A stretch of DNA of 64,000 bases from Podospora pseudocomata (taxonomy: Eukaryota > Ascomycota > Sordariomycetes > Sordariales > Podosporaceae). The stretch's first letter is position 1; every line of letters begins with the position of its first letter. The stretch lies in assembly GCF_035222375.1 (NCBI RefSeq), contig NC_085888.1, positions 2,604,001-2,668,000 on the forward strand, given 5' to 3'. This document shows, piece after piece, positions 29,118 to 42,400 of this stretch. Position numbers and translations under genes: made by a program. The notes beneath the pieces were generated by a model. It was not told where the DNA came from. It saw nothing but the letters and a program-made list of their open reading frames with translations, and did no database searches.

Positions 29118-32100
29118 CGGCTTAAGATCGTTGAGGATATGATGGACTCGGGCATTCTATATGACCTCACACGCAACTACTGTCATTAGGAAGCTTTCCT
29201 CAGAGCAATTCATCATGAGAGTCTATCAAAAGGGTTCATGAGAAGCTGGCCCACTGCAAGGGGGTCGACATGTTGAGAGAATGCTGATGGAAGAGGGTAT
29301 GTCAACGAACCATTCCCAAAGAAATGGGCTCCTTGGGATGCGTGTCATGTGCTGGATGTATCAGAACGGAGTTGATATCTTAACAATCGTCATCCTCTCA
29401 GCTCCATTAATTCTCAGCCACCAAAGCAAAACAGATCGCATTCCTTCTGACATCGTCATTCGTTATCTAATCTTTCCACAGGTAAGGGCTCATCCATGGT
29501 ACGCGTGATCTCCTCTGGCGCCACCTTGACGATATGTTGCATGAGGATTGCGCAAATGTTCACTGAAACTCCACCCGTATCAATCACGGACTCCGGACCT
29601 CGGCACTCCTGATCGATGATGCCTTCATGGACCTCCGGTCTCGATTGGGGGAGCGTGTGTATAAGAAGTCTTCTGCTCCCTACCAGGAACCACACTTTCT
29701 CCAGCCCCAGATTCTCTCAACGACAGGGTCCCGCCAGCTTCATTCTTCAGCCTTGCGGCACTTACCTGTAGTGTTTCCATTCATTGCAATCCCTGAATGC
29801 CCTGCAACGTTCAGAACAGCTTTCCCTTGTCACGGACAGCCCAAAGCAACTTCTAACTGAATTCCAGGTTATTTTGTCCCCCTACGAGACATACAGCGAC
29901 AGATGCGAGTTTCCAACTTTTTTGCCGTCCATTTCTGCACCCACGCGGATGCCCAGCCGGATTCTATTGGCACCCCACGATGTGTCGAGATGGATACCAG
30001 TGACTACGCCTGCGACCATCTATCGACACGTCTCACATAAAGCCAGGCATTCACCAGGGTCAAGCGTATACCCAAGTCATGAGAACCAAAACCAAGGCCT
30101 TCCAAAGAGTCCACTAACCCCGAGGGATCCATTCGTTCAAAAGAGCATTTGACCAGGAATCGACTCAACAAGTTCACCCAGATTGCAATCTTTAAGGCCC
30201 CCATCCCGAGAGTCCACCCATCGAGATTCAACCGTCGACGCACGACCTAACGAGTCCGGTCCAAAGTCCAACTTGAACATCCCAACCACCCCGACGAGCG
30301 TTTACCACAGATTCTCCAGGCCAGCCGGTGCCTACCATTGAGACCTGACACGATTTTTGCCAGCCCAGTCCTGCCCTGACAATGCTCCATCCGATCGACA
30401 CCGGTCAAACCCAGTTGTATGTCAACTTAACAGCTCTCGTACTATATCCAGCCCGGAACCATTGTCTGCTGGCCCATCTCATTAACGCCCCCACAAACTT
30501 CCTTTCTGTTTCGGTGACTTGAGATCGAATGACCATCGACCGGATATATTTCTGCCTACATCACGATGTGGAGATTGTTCGACCGGCATTGCTTCATAGT
30601 TCTTTTGGTTGCTCTGATTCGACGATGTCGAGATTGCGGACATGACTGACCATCCGAATCCCACGGCCGAATAAACAATTTCCACCCACCCGTCCGACGT
30701 CACGTCACCATGTCCAACTTATTTGACCCCTGAAGGGCTGATGAGGTTGACTTGTGAGTGACTCCGTGACATGGACTTGCCATTTCCGCCCGTTTCCACT
30801 CGATCCGCTGAACCCACTTCCATTCTTTGACGATGCTGATGCCGCGTCAGATGTAATTTGCCCGCGTTCATGATTTGTCCAGCTTGTTTATCCACCCGTT
30901 GATAGTGAGCCTCATCCATGCCAGCCCACTCACACCCATCCAGGTCTACCTTTCCACTTGCCCACCATTCCATCCGTGTCTTTGCGTCCTCCCACGGCCA
31001 TCCCTCTATCCACGTTCATTCGTCTTGTTCCTTTTCCCGTCCACCTCCTCATTGTTCATGCATGTGCGTACTCAGCATTGGTAAGCATCCGCCTTGTCGA
31101 CCGAACCCTTCCATGATGATGCCAGAACGGTGAAGTATCTGCTACTTGAGCTCCCTCCGAGTCATTTCACGGCAAGCGTCTCAAGGTCTCTACTGATGCT
31201 CGATATTACAGGCCAAAATGCGAAATGCCTTCTTTGGGTAGGGCATACAAGGAGAGCAAAGCAGAAGAGCAACCGACGTCAGAGACAGGAAAGAGCCAAA
31301 ATCATGTGACAAGGCTGTAAAAGTCTGACATGCATCTCCCCATTACCTTCCCGCAGCATGTCTTTCAGCAGGACAGGGGGCTTGCCGTCTGTCAGTTTGA
31401 CTGACGTCGACCAGGTACGTTCTCCTATTGGATCATTCCCTCATTCTCCTTCTCATAGGGCTGAGTTTCATGTTCCAAGATGTCAGACTGCACCGTTGAA
31501 CGGCTTCTCCATGTCAGCACTTGGCAGGCAAAATGTGGGGCCTGACATCTCACTGTCGATAAGATTTGTGGCAGTGGCTTATCGGAGGACTCCCACGGTA
31601 TTGGGTGAATGAAGGATTGGGACCGAACGATGCTCACAACCTCGAGGTGTGCCTGATCAGATGAGGCACGAAACACCGCCCTCGCGATGATTTCCGCTGG
31701 GATTTGAGGCCATCCAGCTGGCCGTAATAGGAAGGTATGAAGGTGATCGCACAATACGAGCGAGCCACTGGTTGCAAGACTTTGACTGACGAAGCATTGC
31801 TGCTGAATAGGAGTGCAGATGTTGTGCCAAAGCAGCTTCAGACCTTGGAAACCGAAACCGGCCACGAAGAAGAAATTGGTAGACACACCGCTTCAAACGA
31901 TGGCAGTCCTTCCTAAACAAGGCAAATGACAACATCCGGTTATCTGCATTGCCCTTTCGTCAATGCCACTCACCCCACGAGTTGCACAGTACTACACGCG
32001 TCGTCCTCAGGCTGTGTAATGTGACAGTTATTGTTGTTGTTGTTGTTGTTGTTTTTGTTGCTGTGACTTTCATCCCCCAACGACAACCACCCCCTGGTCT

Positions 32101-35100
32101 CCTTGACACACATAGACGGTCGGAATAAAGTGATGATCACAGAACTCTGAAAAGGCCCTTGACCAATGGCGGCTGGGGACCCGCGGAAGGAAGGCCATGT
32201 CCCCACATTCGGGCCATCTGAAGTGGATTTATTTCGCAAGTAGGGGGATACCAGGGGGATACCAGGGGGTGAAAATGGCGATGCAGAGATCTTTCCGGGG
32301 AACGAAAAAGAACCTCGCTCGGACTTTGGCCCTGGCAGTGGCCTCGCGGCCAATCCTTCTCCAAGCCGTCGGAAGGATGGCACGAGGTGCCGACGGTGTC
32401 CTGTTACAGATACAAGATTCGAGTATTTCCAGGTCTGCTCAAATGAAGTGTTTGAGGACATTCCCGACGGTGTTTGGCGGTGTGGATCAAGCCAGAGTGG
32501 AAAACGCCGTTGGGATTTTGGCTGAAACATTCGAGACTCTTTTTCGGGTGCCGCTACCGCCCAGCAGCTCAGAAGCTGCAACGACGGTACATACATACCT
32601 ACGGCGAGTACATGTGCCGGATCAGCTGCACGTTGGCAGAAAGAGGGTACATTCTGGGCATGGTTGTGTTGGTTGTTGGGAGCACCAGAGACGGGGAGCA
32701 ACACACGGAGTTTGGGGGTGACGACGCAGCCAATCGACTCGGAAAGATAGGACCGTGGACTGTGGATATGCGAGCGGACTTAACCATGCGATCAGGACCG
32801 TGTGTTGTTCATGTGCTGTGTTGTTGGCCATGGAGAGAGAGGGGCGCAGGAAAGACGTGGTTCAACCGGGAATCTCCATATCCTCAAGGACCAGAATCCC
32901 ATTCCCAACTTGCGATTTGTTCGAGGTCACGAAGCTGCATGTAATTGGTGAGTGGAGGTGCGACGGAAAAACGATGGGTCAAAACGGGAATAAAAACTTT
33001 GACCAATTAGAGCCCCCAGTGTCTGTTAGGTCCGAGGGTTCATCTTCACTTCAAGGGTCTTCAGTGCGAGAGAGAGCACGTTCCATGTTTGAACATCACA
33101 TCAACTTGGACTCGGCCGAATCCACGGTGAAGGACGACGACGACGTATCATCCAGGCCGAGAAGTTCTCGTTCAAAGGACCGCCCCCTCCCTCCCCCCCT
33201 TCAAACTTAACCGCAAACTTCCGAGGAACACAGGGGACAGAGATATCGTGCAGTGGTTCTGGGTCTTGTGAGTCCTTGTGTTCCAGAACCTGGTAACGTC
33301 TCCTCCAACTGTCCCAACGCCCAGTTCCACCTCTTTTCTCGACCAACAACCATTTCGGACTCGACCAACTGCATTCTGTTGGTATTTTCCCAGGTATATT
33401 ATTATCTATACTTGACAAGTCGCACAGCATAGCAGACTGTGTTAAGGCCCTTTTCTACCCAACGAGTATCTTGGTGTCTATCAGATCTCATTTATCAGGC
33501 ACCGTTTCCAGGAGCAGGAAACCATCCCAACATTGAACCGTTTTCTTAGCTTCCTTCACGCCCTTTTTTCATCCAAACCAGGATCGGCCTTTTTTCACCC
33601 ACTTGCTGCACAGGCATGGCACAGGCGAAAATGGAAGACCCGATAGAATATCCCTGGAATCGTACGCCGGGCGGCAAGGCTTCAGCTCTGGTTCGGCGCC
33701 GTCGGCCCCCACAACTCGCTCACCTAAAACCGCTCCGCTTCGTCCGTTCTCGCTGTGCCGTTGGGTTATTTAAGCGGAAGGCCGAGCCCCGCTGTTCCGT
33801 GTGGAGTTTTCTCCGTAGGGTGGTTGTGCTTTTTGTGATACCTTTCCCAAATGGGTTTCTGCTCAGAGAGGCGAGCCCCTGGCCTGTATTTTTGGGCCGC
33901 AAGAATCGAAGATGGTCGTCGTGCTGCTTTTAAAACATTTGCGAGATGGGGAGGGGATGAGAAGGGAGCCGGTGTATCTCGGTATTCTCTTCTTCGGGCA
34001 GCAGGCTGGCTGGCAGAGACAAGATACCCAAATTCCTCCCCACTCTCTCTCCGATCAAATTCGGAATTTGACGTCCATCCCCACTTTTGAGGGTTGTCTA
34101 CACTGGTGAAGCCTGCGCCGCAGCTTCTTTTTCGTTGCCGCCGGCGCCGGCCGAGGCTAGGCTTGGATGGGCAAATGTTCGTAAGGCTGGTTGGTGCATT
34201 CGCCCCACAACTTGAGGGTGGTATTCTGAACCGGGTGTTTTCGCACGTTCGTTGTGATTTTTGCAGGAGAGCCGGAGGGTGGTAGCTTTGCGAGATCAGG
34301 CGAAGGCCTGGTGCGAGAGGCGTAGCATAGCCGAGTGCCTACCTGGAGTTCTGAGTTGTGGGGCTTGAGAGAGAGAGAGAGAGACGGGATATAACTGGAT
34401 TTAGAGGCATTCTCCAAGTGGACGTTTGTGCGCCGCGGGGAGCACGAGTCTGGGGTGTCCGGGGCGGTGGGTTGTTTGGTACAGTTGGCCGTTTTGGTAG
34501 GCTTTTTGGCGTCGGCATCATGATTGGGAGAACGCAAACTTTTGCGAGGTGGAAAAAGATGAATGATTGCGAATGTGGGATAGAAACGGTGAGTGTTGGA
34601 TTTGTCAGAAATTGAATTGTCATCAACACAACACCATCGTCCATGACCACGATATCCACCATTTGTCAAATCCGGCAGAAATTCGGACTCTAGTCTCATT
34701 AAATGTCATCGTTCTTAACGCTAGTGTCCGCTTTTCCGCGCGGGCGGGTAGCCGTTGAGCTCCCCAACGACAAGGCAAAGAGGTAAGCACTGATGCAGAG
34801 AATGCTGACACAGTCAGCAGTTTAACTTGGACTTCTAGCTCCTCCGCCAAGATCCATCATCACTCATTGGGGGGAAAAAGTGTGGTATTTTAACAATTTT
34901 TGTTGATTCTTCAAAATGTGAGAAGACTTGCAATCCAAAATACTGATAAGAGGCTACAAGAAAAGAGCAACGTAGAAGTCGCTGCCACAAAAACGCTGCG
35001 GGCAAGCACGTGCTTTCCTCCCAGAAAACACCTCAAAAAGCAGAGAGTCCCTCCCAACCAGCCTGGCCCTGATGAATGCTGTCCCTGATATCCCCAAGTC

Positions 35101-35366
35101 CCTGAACCCCGTGAAAATGCCGATCAATTCGTTGCGTATGGGATGCCGACACCTCCTGAGAGTGGTGGCCTTTTCCCACCACGCCAGTACTGGCATAGTT
35201 GTACCGATAATCTGTTGTTGTGTGGTGATTGTTGTTTTTTATGTTGGCGGTTGCGTATATATGTGTTGTGTATATCCTTTGCCTTGAGGCGTCCCTCTCT
35301 TGTACCCCTATTTTCCCTTGTCCTTGGTGTCCAAACAATCTCCAAGCGAAACAAAAAAATCCATGC
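29118..35366. other. Gene-poor stretch of about 6.2 kb
   Basis: No frame here shows a recognisable domain, convincing splicing or family similarity. Small frames on both strands overlap each other and look random. Structures seen are a (TTG)n tract at 32031-32052, a duplicated gggggatacca unit at about 32252-32275, and a GA tract near 34368-34385. The right end is the 3' side of the bZIP gene. Confidence 0.5.
32031..32052 (+). repeat. (TTG)n trinucleotide repeat
   Basis: About seven TTG units. The minus-strand frame through it would encode an Asn run and is not supported as a gene. Confidence 0.9.
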
Positions 35367-36354
35367 CTATTGCTGTGGACCATAACCAGGCGAGCCAGGC
35401 ATGGACAGCGGCGTCTTCGGGTACTCGGTGTAGCTACCAGAGTCCGAGCAGGCCGCCGAGTGTTCGAGAGAGTGTGACAGAGGCGGAGTCTGTGTCAGGC
35501 ACCCATCAGCAACGGTGATCTTCTTGAGAGTTTTTACGGGCCACGATGAAGGTTTTGAAAAGGAGGAAGATGTGGAGGAGGTGCAGTAGCTTGGTTCCGA
35601 GAGGCACTCACATTGGGGGTCAGATGCTCGAAGGGAGGAGGGTGGCCTCCGTGCATGGGCATCCCTGGGAAGAAGCCGTTGTTGTAGCTATCCAGGGCTT
35701 GCATGGATGGCAGAGAAATGGTGTTTGAGTACTCGGCGAGTGTTACGACTGGATCTTGGGGCATTTGGTGGAAGTTGTAGGGAGTGAACATCTCGTCGCT
35801 GGCAGGAGCAGGGTAGCCAGTCTGGTAGTAGGTGCCCACTGGGCTGGTGGATCGATCTCTGTCATCCTCGTAGCTGTGGCTGAAGAGGTACTGATCGTGC
35901 TGTCCATAGGATGGAGTTGTGAAGTGAGGAGCGACAACCTGTCTGCCGGTGGCAGGTGGCGATTGCTTCCGTGCCTTGGTCGCTGGGGCGCGCTTCGCAG
36001 GCTTGGGTGCTGGGCTTGTCTTCTCACTGCCGGGCGAGGGGGATTCGTCTGATACTCCGGCCTTGCGCTCCAGCTCTTCCATGCGCTTCTTCAACTTCTT
36101 GCCTGTACCCAGCTGTTTAGTGTTTGCACTTGGAGTGTCGTCCCATGAGGCTACGTACGATAGTTGCGCTGGGCAATGCGGTTCTGTATCCTCCTCCTCT
36201 CGGCAAGGTCTGAGATCTTGGTCCAGTCCTCGTCGGGGTTGGCTGAGGGGCTGAAGGCGCTGCTGGTACCGTGCGAGAATTGTCTTGCAGGCGCCATTGG
36301 GGCCTGCTGGTAATGGGTATATGTGTGCGGGTTGAGCTGGAACATGCTGGCCAT
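35367..36354 (-). CDS. bZIP transcription factor, 3 exons
   Basis: Sequence-specific DNA-binding regulator, nuclear, 280 aa. Exons are 36354-36159, 36102-35612 and 35522-35367 (introns 56 and 89 nt, in phase). Both splice sites matter. The first joins the basic region (ERRRIQNRIAQRNY, about 52-65) to KKLKKRMEELERKAG, a short leucine-zipper start. The second (donor GTGAGT) replaces a spurious read-through by a clean C-terminus ending in SPGYGPQQ. The N-x2-AQ-x2-(Y)R-type basic region is the fungal AP-1/Yap-like class. The rest is S/P/Y-rich, typical of activation regions. The zipper is very short. I cannot assign an orthologue. It stands alone in an unusually wide gene-poor zone. Confidence 0.88.
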
Positions 36355-36464
36355 GGTGAACGGCGTCTTGTAAAGCCAGGTAAGGTTTGGGATGAGAAGA
36401 AGTAAGGTGGTGAGGTGAGGTGAGATGAGAACCGTGTGCCAGATCCCGAGAGGATGGGACGAAC

Positions 36465-36471
36465 TATATAT
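36465..36471 (-). promoter_or_regulatory. TATA box of the bZIP gene
   Basis: TATATAT, read on the minus strand as gatatatagttc, lies 111-117 bp upstream of the bZIP ATG at 36354. It is followed by a T/C-rich leader. Confidence 0.5.
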
Positions 36472-39400
36472 CCAAGTTGGTGGGTGCGGCGTCAAACGTC
36501 TATCTCTACGTCGGAGGGAGGGGGAGATCAGTCTTTAAGAGCTGGCCCAAGAAGATTCACCAAGTCGAGGTACTCGCAAGCCCACATGCAGGGATTCCAT
36601 GGATGGTCTACGGCAAATTGGCTGGTAAGTATCCTTGGACACTCTTGCTGGTTATTCTGCAGCCTGGTTGTGAGGTACCCGCTACAGACCCACCCGCAAG
36701 GATTCTTGGGTTCATGGGTCGTCGTGTCTTGGACCGGGGGTGAATATGGGGCCATGCATGGAACTGGGCGTGTTGGTTGTTGAAGATGTACCTGGGTACT
36801 TCGAGCATTTTCATGACCGTGGAGGTACGTACCCAAAGCCTGGTGTGGTGTTGCACACCCCCTCCTCTCCCCTTCCCTCCATTCCGTCCACTGGGCCGGT
36901 ACTGAGCTCTGAGGTTGAGGAGAGGAAAGGCTTCATGGGACAGAGAAGCGCGGTTTGTTCCTAGCCTGGTGCTCATCTTGCAACCTAGGGATCCTGGACC
37001 ACACTCGATACCTGAAGAAACACATTCACATGTAGAGAAACGAGAACCTGCAAGGGAGAAAGAAGAGGTTCAGCGGGGTCGTCCGCATGCCCGCTCCAGT
37101 TTACGAGGCACCTCAACAGCTGGGTGGAATGCAACGGGCACCAAGAGAGAAGAAACGGTGGAGTTTGAGCAATCACCCCCCTCTTCCCCCGTTTTCAGGC
37201 AGCCATAAATCTCTGTGTCGTGGGTTGGCGTGGGTAAAATTAGCCCTGATAGCGCATTTAGCCCAGTTGTGGTGGGTGGTTGCTGCAAAGGACCGCAAAA
37301 GCAGCGTCCAGGGTTATTTTCGGGGGCCTGGCGGTGAGTGGACCACCAATGACAAGCCAAGTGCCCTGTCCCTTGTCTTCCGAAAATGCTTCCCCTCAAA
37401 CTCGCGTTCCTATTGGTCAAGATCCCGTCGCCGGTTGGCCCAAGCTCACGTCCCCGGATCTCTCCACCACCGTAGGGCTGGGTTGCTATGCGCTAGTCTC
37501 TTTTAGGGCAATCCTAAAGAGAAACAGCGATCTCAGTCAACATCCACCGGTCCTTCCCCGGAGACTTCAGATGTGGCAGTGACAAAAATGTCAAGTGAGG
37601 ATGATTCAAATCTATCTAGCCTTGTAACTAGGCTCGCAGACTCGGTGGTTCTCTCATGAGTCCCTCGCCGACAACCCGGAGCTTCCTCTCGAACCCATCT
37701 CTGGGGGCGGCTTGCAGCCTCATGGTGCAGCTGGAGATCACACTGTCGTTTTGCGGCGCAAACCCTCGGTGACACAGGCCAGCTTCGAGAACAAATCTTG
37801 GCCCGTCTGTGCATATGTCGGGCCCGGTGGTTGCGTGATTGGGACCGATTCTCTGGCCCAGTGTCGAAGGGTGGTTTAGTCGATCTTCTTGTTTCTCGAC
37901 TCTACAAGCTTCCAAGAAATGGCATTCAGTAATGAAGTCGCAGGATCTCGGGAGCATCGGGCTAGGTGAGGTGGCCGGTATCGCAGTGTTGCAACTGCTT
38001 GTTTTACATTTTACATTCTGAGGGTGAGGTTGACGGCCTCAGCGGGACTCACGTGCTTCATTGTGCTTGATAAGAGGCAGGCCCAGAAATAGAGTCCTGA
38101 CAAAGCACCTTGTCGATCAGTGATTGGCTGACAGGAATGGGGGTAATTGGATTAAGGTTTTGTGTCTGGTGGCCTCTTGGCACATCCAGGTTAGTGGATG
38201 TGGCGTCCGTGCAGCCAGTCCTGATCGGCCGAATTCTGCTGCCTGGTTTTGAAGTGTCGATGGTCTCGACGGCAGACGGGTATCATCGTTTCAATCTTGC
38301 CCTGGCTCCATCACCAAGCTCTCTCCCGTCGCCCCGCAGTCAATCATCGCCGACGATTGATTTTCCTAAAGAGAACTAACCAGGGACCCGCATCGACCCC
38401 CGCTACAAAGTACTGTACATTAGTGTTTTTCCTCTTCGGCCCCCGCGCGTGCGGTCGTGATCAGTCATCGCCCTTTCAACCTTCGTCCTCACAGCCATTT
38501 GTTTGAGATCGTGTCCATCGTCCGATCATACTGCTTGGCCACTACGCTGGCCGGCGAGTCCACAACTCTTTTGATCCTTCGTTTTGGTCACGGCATCACA
38601 ACTTGGAAGGCTGTCTGGGTCAAGTTTGGTGCTCCTTTCACCTGCAGTTTTCTGTCAAACCGCCTTTACAGAAGATTAAGCGTGGGAGGTCGTTGAAGAG
38701 ACCCGCTATTTTCTGTACCATTATCCAATTAGGTTAAATGGCTCGTAAAATCGGGAGCATCCCCTAGCGGCGCAATCTCCCGCTTTTCCCAGAGCCTTGG
38801 CTTCACCTTCATCTTGGCATCTGTCTCGATGCCTAACCTTAAACCAGGGCCCTCAGCCTTGTGGTCGCCGAACCCCTATGCAGTTTGGAGTAGTGGCTGG
38901 CCAATTGTTTGCAAGGCGACGATGTTCAATGTGATGTTATTCACAATAGGATTCGGCAACCCTCGCGTCAGCTTGCTGACGGGCCTCGAGGTTGACGACT
39001 TTGCTACATCCTTGACGCTAGAGATCACAGGCACCCATATTTCCCTCCAGGAGGAACTCATCTCTCCCGATATAGCATCACATGGTTCCTTTACCGACGC
39101 CCGAGTGACAAGTCAAGCCGATCACCGACTCGACGGCTTCTTGGCCGGCTCCGAGTGTCTAGACATCCTGCTCAGTCCAGATGTGGAACACTTTCCAGAA
39201 AGGGAACTCGAGTCCAGACGTTTGGAATTCGGATCAGCCCCGTTGAAGTATCACAGGTCGGCCGCCGACCATTCCCGCTTGCCGATCGCTGCATTTCAAT
39301 TGTTACTAGCCGTCCCCGCAAGATACCCTCCGACGCCACAGGATGCTTGTTTCAACAGTTCATGAGATGATTACAGCTTCATGCGGCCCTGTTTCCTGAG

Positions 39401-42400
39401 GGGAAAATGCAGGCCGGGAACGTACAGAACGCATGTCACAGATGGATATGATTGGAGGGCGCTCGAACCTCATGCTGAAGCTGTGCCACGCGGGGGAGGT
39501 AGCAACCCTCGTCCACTCGGCCGATTCCTATTGCTAATTTCTCCGGGGACTTGACTATAATGGTGCCTCAGTCGGGGACTACGCAGGGTCTCCTCTAGCG
39601 AGTAGTATCTCTTTTGCCTGAAGTATGGTTCTGCGGAGATGCCGTCCAATGCAAGGGCGATATCGAAGCTACCTACCTATTCTCAGCGACAGCAAACAGA
39701 TATCAAGCCATCCAGCGAGACATGACTAAACTCAGACAATCTGGAACACATCCATCTGCAACATATGACACTGCAGCTTCAAAGATTTTGGCAGATAGCT
39801 CCCGAAAGTTCCCAAGATCTATGGCAAATGCTTCAGCGATGCTGTCGTAACATCTCCAGCTAGTGATGAAGAGCCTCTCTGTCTCCTAATGAGCTCAAGA
39901 AATTGGCAGGCACGACACATGTACGGGGTAATTCTGTGCTGACAGGTTACAGATCTCACCCAGGGTGTAGCCGTACGGCGGTGCAAGGGCGCGGTTAGGT
40001 CTCTCCACCGGCTTGGAACGGAAGCTCGTAGGGCTAGTAGAGAAAGTATCGTCCGTGTATCATTTTGACCGCTTTTCTGCCGTTGAATACTAAGAAGATA
40101 CCTTCCCACGTTTCAGCTCCATATATAAAGTGCTGACCGCATCAGGCGTTTTCTCACCTGCCCACCAATACCTCCATTCGTCTGGAAAGCCACAGGGGCA
40201 TCAATCTGTCTGACGCAAACCTATTTGTTGCGGACGTCTGTTTGGGATGAAGTAGGAGCAACGGTCGAGCCCCTTTTCGGCCAGTCACAACCTCAGACCG
40301 GTTGACATATCTCGAGTTGCGGCTTCGAGCAAGAGTCCCTGGCATTCTTGGCATTCTCGCAAAGCGATCCCAGGTTTTGAGAATTAGCCCAGTTACGTGG
40401 CCATCTTCTTATTCTCCTAGGCGACTGACTAACACGTTGCCTTGGACCATTTTCTTTCTCACCACGATGGGGACCTTTTCACATCATATCAACGAGCAGC
40501 CAATGCCTTCACTTGGATCGTATAAAACCTGGGCATTCCCACCGTCTCGACCGGACAGCCTCGTAAACCAGCCTGACAAAACGAGGCGGACTTTTTTTCT
40601 CGGGCGATATCACGGTTACAAGCGCACACGCACGTCACAACAAACGGGGACGGTTCAACCGCCCCCCGCAAGAGATTCACGAGGTCGAACGACCACCAGG
40701 GAAGGGTTACATACACCCTTTGTTGCACTAGGCGACTATTAGCGAGCGGACAAGAGCGGTTGTAACATCAACCACTAGGTAACCCCCAATCTCCAAATCT
40801 TGGACTCCGTAGCCCCCCGAAATGTGAGCTGTTCCTAAAGAAGGACCGAGAGCGACGTCTTCGAGGGACGGGCACAACAATTGGCTGTCGCACAAAGTAG
40901 CACTTTGCGCGGGGAGGGGGCTAGCTGCCGTTGGCTTGATTGTTGAAGTGCTTATGTCAGAATCTACTTTGCTGGGTCCGGAGGGGTACGGAGCAATAGG
41001 GAAACGTAGTAAGTGGTTTTGCGGCTCCAACACTAGTAGGGGACAAGAAAATCTTACGAACGGACGAACCATATTTGCCGAAGGTCTGTGGGTAGGGGGT
41101 GTTTTGGCGATCGCTTCATTGATGATAGGCACCTGAATTGTTAGGGTTGCAGTTTGGAGGGGTTGTTTTACGAGTGCTGATATCGGAGACGTACATGGTC
41201 GGTGGAAACGAGTTGGACTAACCGATGGTGTGGCAGAGCAGCCGTGTTGTTCATTAATCCCCACGCCATGGTATCATTGACCTCGTACTTTGACACGACT
41301 TCCTACCTGCTACCAACCATCGAAACGACAAAGGATACCTCGAAGCACCAAATCAGGAAAAGTGTACAAAAGAACGCCGGATGACGCGTCCAGAGTTCGT
41401 ACAGACAAAAGTACTGAGCCATATCGGCATGTTTGAACCTTAGGACGTGGGCTAGATTTGGAATGGGGAGGTGACATTTTTCGCTAGGGCAGGGGGGTGG
41501 GGGTGTGTTGGTTGGGTTGGTGGAACGGAAACTCGCAGTAGCGCCGTGGGCGCTTCTTCTTGATGGAAGTATGGTTGTTACTGATGGAGGTGGCATGTCT
41601 TGAAACTATCAATGGCAGCAAATGCCCGCGCATAGGTTAGCTGTCATTGCTTCTGTTAAAGATAGAGGAGTGTCGATCAGTTTCTTAGATGGGAAAATAA
41701 TAGGTAGCTAAGCATGCTTAAGGTAATTGGAACCGCTGGCACTATCTCCCCGCTCCCCCCCCCATCATTGCCACCAACTTCCACATAAGATACCTAGTTA
41801 GCTACCACCACCAACATCAACTTGAACATACACTACTGGCTTCAATCAACTTCCTGATATCTCTCCAAGAAAAAGGGGGCATTATGACTCGCTAACATAA
41901 AAACCCCTCAAACACCACCGTCCTAAAACAAGAAATTTCGTTGCCTATCATCAAGTGGAATTACCCACTCAAACGAGGCGCTCTTGTTCTTGGGTAAGGG
42001 TCGCTCCCAGAAATTAGCCCACTTCATCTCCTGGACTCTGGACCCCACTCAAGTTTGTTCACTAATCATGTGGAGAAAAAAAAAAACGGGAAACGGCCGC
42101 CAGGTTCAAACCGGTGGTTCGTGCGCCGGCCGTTAACTGTGGATCACCTAGGTCCCACCTTGGATTGGTAGCAGTCCAAAAATCTTGGCGACAAACCCTC
42201 CGCAGCTCTCTTATTGCGACAAATCAGAATGGGGGAGGGAAGGTCTGGTTTGGTATGGAGAAGGGTAGTATCCCGCCTTTATGCAGAGACAATGAGAGAG
42301 TGATATAAAAATGCGGCTATGTTCGGTAGCTAAATGTCTTAGTATTCATGGAAGGCTACTGGTCACGTTGGGTTTTGGAGTGGGTGGTTTTTTTTTTTTG

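Noticed and set aside
31970-32704. Minus-strand open frame of 244 codons with an Asn run
   Set aside because: The Asn run is only the (TTG)n repeat read backward. There is no domain or splice support, and equally long frames exist on the other strand.
38832-39365. Plus-strand open frame of about 178 codons
   Set aside because: No recognisable domain or conserved motif, no promoter or intron pattern; compatible with chance in 13 kb of moderate GC.
42103-42125. Possible tRNA T-arm (ggttcaaacc)
   Set aside because: The flanking bases do not form a T-stem, and no acceptor or anticodon arm can be drawn.
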